A stretch of 33,999 nucleotides of DNA from a virus. Below, one piece after another: positions 33,501-33,999 of this stretch (its first letter is position 1; every line of letters starts with the position of its first letter). The translations under genes were made by a program, and so were the position numbers. The notes under the pieces are model-generated. The model worked only from the letters and a program-made list of their open reading frames with translations. It searched no databases and had not been told where the DNA came from. The stretch lies in the IMG/VR virus record IMGVR_UViG_3300043567_000117, positions 1 to 33,999 of that record. One strand, 5' to 3'.

Positions 33501-33999
33501 ATCGATGAGCTTTCTGATAACAAGGCTGAGATAGATGAGGATGGTATGGTAACTGTTTACCATAGAACTACTCCTGATAAGAAAGCTGAGATTGAGAAGA
33601 CAGGCAATATGAAGGGCCTTGAGGATGGGGTATTCTTTTCAACTAAAGAGACAGGTCAAGCAGAAGGTTACGGTGATGCAATTGTAAAACTAAAGATACC
33701 TGTAGAACAATTAATTCTTGATGATACATTTGGAGATGAGGCCCATGTAAGAATACCTACAAAGAAAGCCGGTGAGGTAGTAAAAGTAAAAGACTACATA
33801 CAAGCTGAACAAAAAGGAAAGTTAGAAGAAGTAGGTCAAGGATTAAATGAGACTGATCTTCCCGGATATGATAAGATGATGAATGCAATTAATGATATCA
33901 TCTATCGAGCATCCAATAGAGCTGATTCAACTCCTGAAACAGTAATGGATGGGGTTATCAAATATCTTCAGACTAGATCTCAGGCTTATATAAATGCTA
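30567..33999 (+). CDS. Giant internal virion protein with GNAT-like and ART-like domains, 3' end cut off
   Basis: The frame is open from ATG 30567 to the window edge (1144 codons seen), so the protein is longer. N-terminal ~220 residues are mixed. Residues ~222-250 and ~391-405 are hydrophobic, Gly/Ala-rich ('QAMGQVLSTILTAGLGGMAS', 'GFGIGFLLNALGA') around 'AGATDDQAFEAFYKNAVTG', a phrase I know from large phage internal proteins. Helical linkers follow. Residues ~782-870 look like a GNAT acetyltransferase: 'SATVSVVDDKVIVDDIFV' then R/K-x-x-G-x-A at 815-827 (Arg823, Gly825). Residues ~994-1077 look like an ADP-ribosyltransferase: YHRTT (His999), GVFFST (1021-1026), AEGYG, GDEAH (Glu1058). Such multi-domain proteins are 'polyvalent proteins' that enter the cell with the DNA. 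Both domain calls are fold-pattern inference; activities unproven. Confidence 0.7.
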   Translation, partial: MDEKYILDLYNTVVKNDPSFKVDVSFDSFRQKMSDQNYAKRIYGWVSGVDQEFKNNNPEDQFMKLLSAETASPMSGLAGTPIDREIKKKDNTASSLEDGLLAYRRFNPTTGKIEGEGPETESVQVVEQEGPAQQPRDLNTGEYILNSMNAVSRGFYKNLIGNPIKGLGTLLEKGNPSRLFGDSGKSPISDSLIEFGTWFNNAIDEVAQQDEAFKGTLVDQGGQAMGQVLSTILTAGLGGMASKTLGGASAIPTLQTAATTGAAAEVAKDVATGVVSLPGISMALSVGQSEFDRAKQAGATDDQAFEAFYKNAVTGSILERVPAMQFLRRFNKASKGSVIDYIKTKGVAGVTGGLEEMTTEILQQLYSNKTAQEIYNINQELFEGVGESGGIGFGIGFLLNALGANARILRQSGKNTEANTIEQQISEFENRAEKGGKSNYKVNGFSITDPKIISDMIDKLSGVDLANSNIEIINDPELNTKLQNKIVDDSLKDQIRKANPDLNNASVNAIAGLQKELNNLEGNTTQVAKDRAAEIRTKIKDIQANQLTEEPTTYRVDGKDVSVDYIDELIKTKSKEELLAMNIEINNDQTGLAERLQAAGGAKAASPTVETPISLTEELAQSIAEKRKARITELEDLLDLDFAITQETGKGNLSFDERREIKQELQKLNAEQDAFQEQAAGQVPVQPTATVGQEVEGGISQAEPQVTPQEGLQEEIDKINQEREKELKSFSGPLTQPYFIFETDGPTVEEYINKKYDDKINELTSKSSTQEVKPRILTESLGSGVVKYSSVDENGNEIGSATVSVVDDKVIVDDIFVQEESKRKGVATSIFDKITEDYKGKSFDYVDANNREFSKPYQLEFGTVVSDEGSAFVESVKEKTEKFNADQKGARDATEFSFDNLSRQPLKVLEDKLEEINNSFPADPDVDKAQTDALAEQRKAVKDEIEKAKAQINTAIESAKSNLGNRLQGDDLDNAIDLIDELSDNKAEIDEDGMVTVYHRTTPDKKAEIEKTGNMKGLEDGVFFSTKETGQAEGYGDAIVKLKIPVEQLILDDTFGDEAHVRIPTKKAGEVVKVKDYIQAEQKGKLEEVGQGLNETDLPGYDKMMNAINDIIYRASNRADSTPETVMDGVIKYLQTRSQAYINA

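Overview
The window is about 34 kb of a tailed-phage genome: the late (structural, packaging and lysis) region, with every recognisable gene on the + strand, almost no intergenic space, and both ends cutting through genes. It is A+T-rich. The host is most likely a member of the Bacteroidota. Three observations point there: translation starts sit behind A-rich leaders without a Shine-Dalgarno sequence; TAnnTTTG boxes, the Bacteroidota -7 promoter element, occur in the few gaps that could hold a promoter; and the fibre modules are of kinds I associate with phages of that phylum. The set of neck and tail proteins (P22 gp4/T7 gp11-like connector, very large gp10-like stabilisation protein, no tape measure, no tail tube or sheath) indicates a short-tailed podovirus. 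The order resembles crAss-like and environmental Bacteroidota podoviruses, but I cannot prove membership of Crassvirales from this window.

Layout. 1-323: 3' end of a holin-like membrane protein (lysis). 334-7698: two large fibre proteins. The first (1280 aa) is built from repeated modules with a 519-nt internal duplication. The second (1172 aa) ends in a self-cleaving S74 chaperone domain. 7682-9633: a small cassette of a GT9-like glycosyltransferase and a DUF6165 protein (ATGA-coupled), flanked by two small, possibly related tail-associated proteins. 9635-10692: a mini-fibre protein sharing the N-terminus of the 1280-aa fibre, a small conserved protein and a GroES-like co-chaperonin. 10689-18205: packaging and head genes: putative small terminase, TerL, portal, scaffold, major capsid protein. 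18265-18720: a very basic 151-aa protein isolated between two hairpin terminators. 18786-19535: unknown head-region protein, followed by a third, U-tailed terminator. 19620-27870: neck and tail proteins, including a 1471-aa stabilisation protein and a Cys-rich 450-aa protein. 27925-33999: three consecutive putative internal (ejected) virion proteins. The last is over 1144 aa long, runs off the window, and carries a GNAT-like and an ADP-ribosyltransferase-like domain.

How it works together. Scaffold and capsid protein assemble on the portal. TerS/TerL fill the head, possibly with the basic protein bound to DNA. The neck and stabilisation proteins close the head and form the short tail, and fibres are trimerised with the help of S74. 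The GroES-like protein may help fold capsid or fibre proteins. The internal proteins probably leave the head with the DNA, and the last one may deliver enzymatic domains into the cell. Regulation seems to be by a few promoter-like boxes (before the scaffold, neck and internal-protein genes) and three terminators around the capsid gene. No tRNA, CRISPR array, integrase or mobile element is visible, and no stretch over 300 bases lacks a gene.
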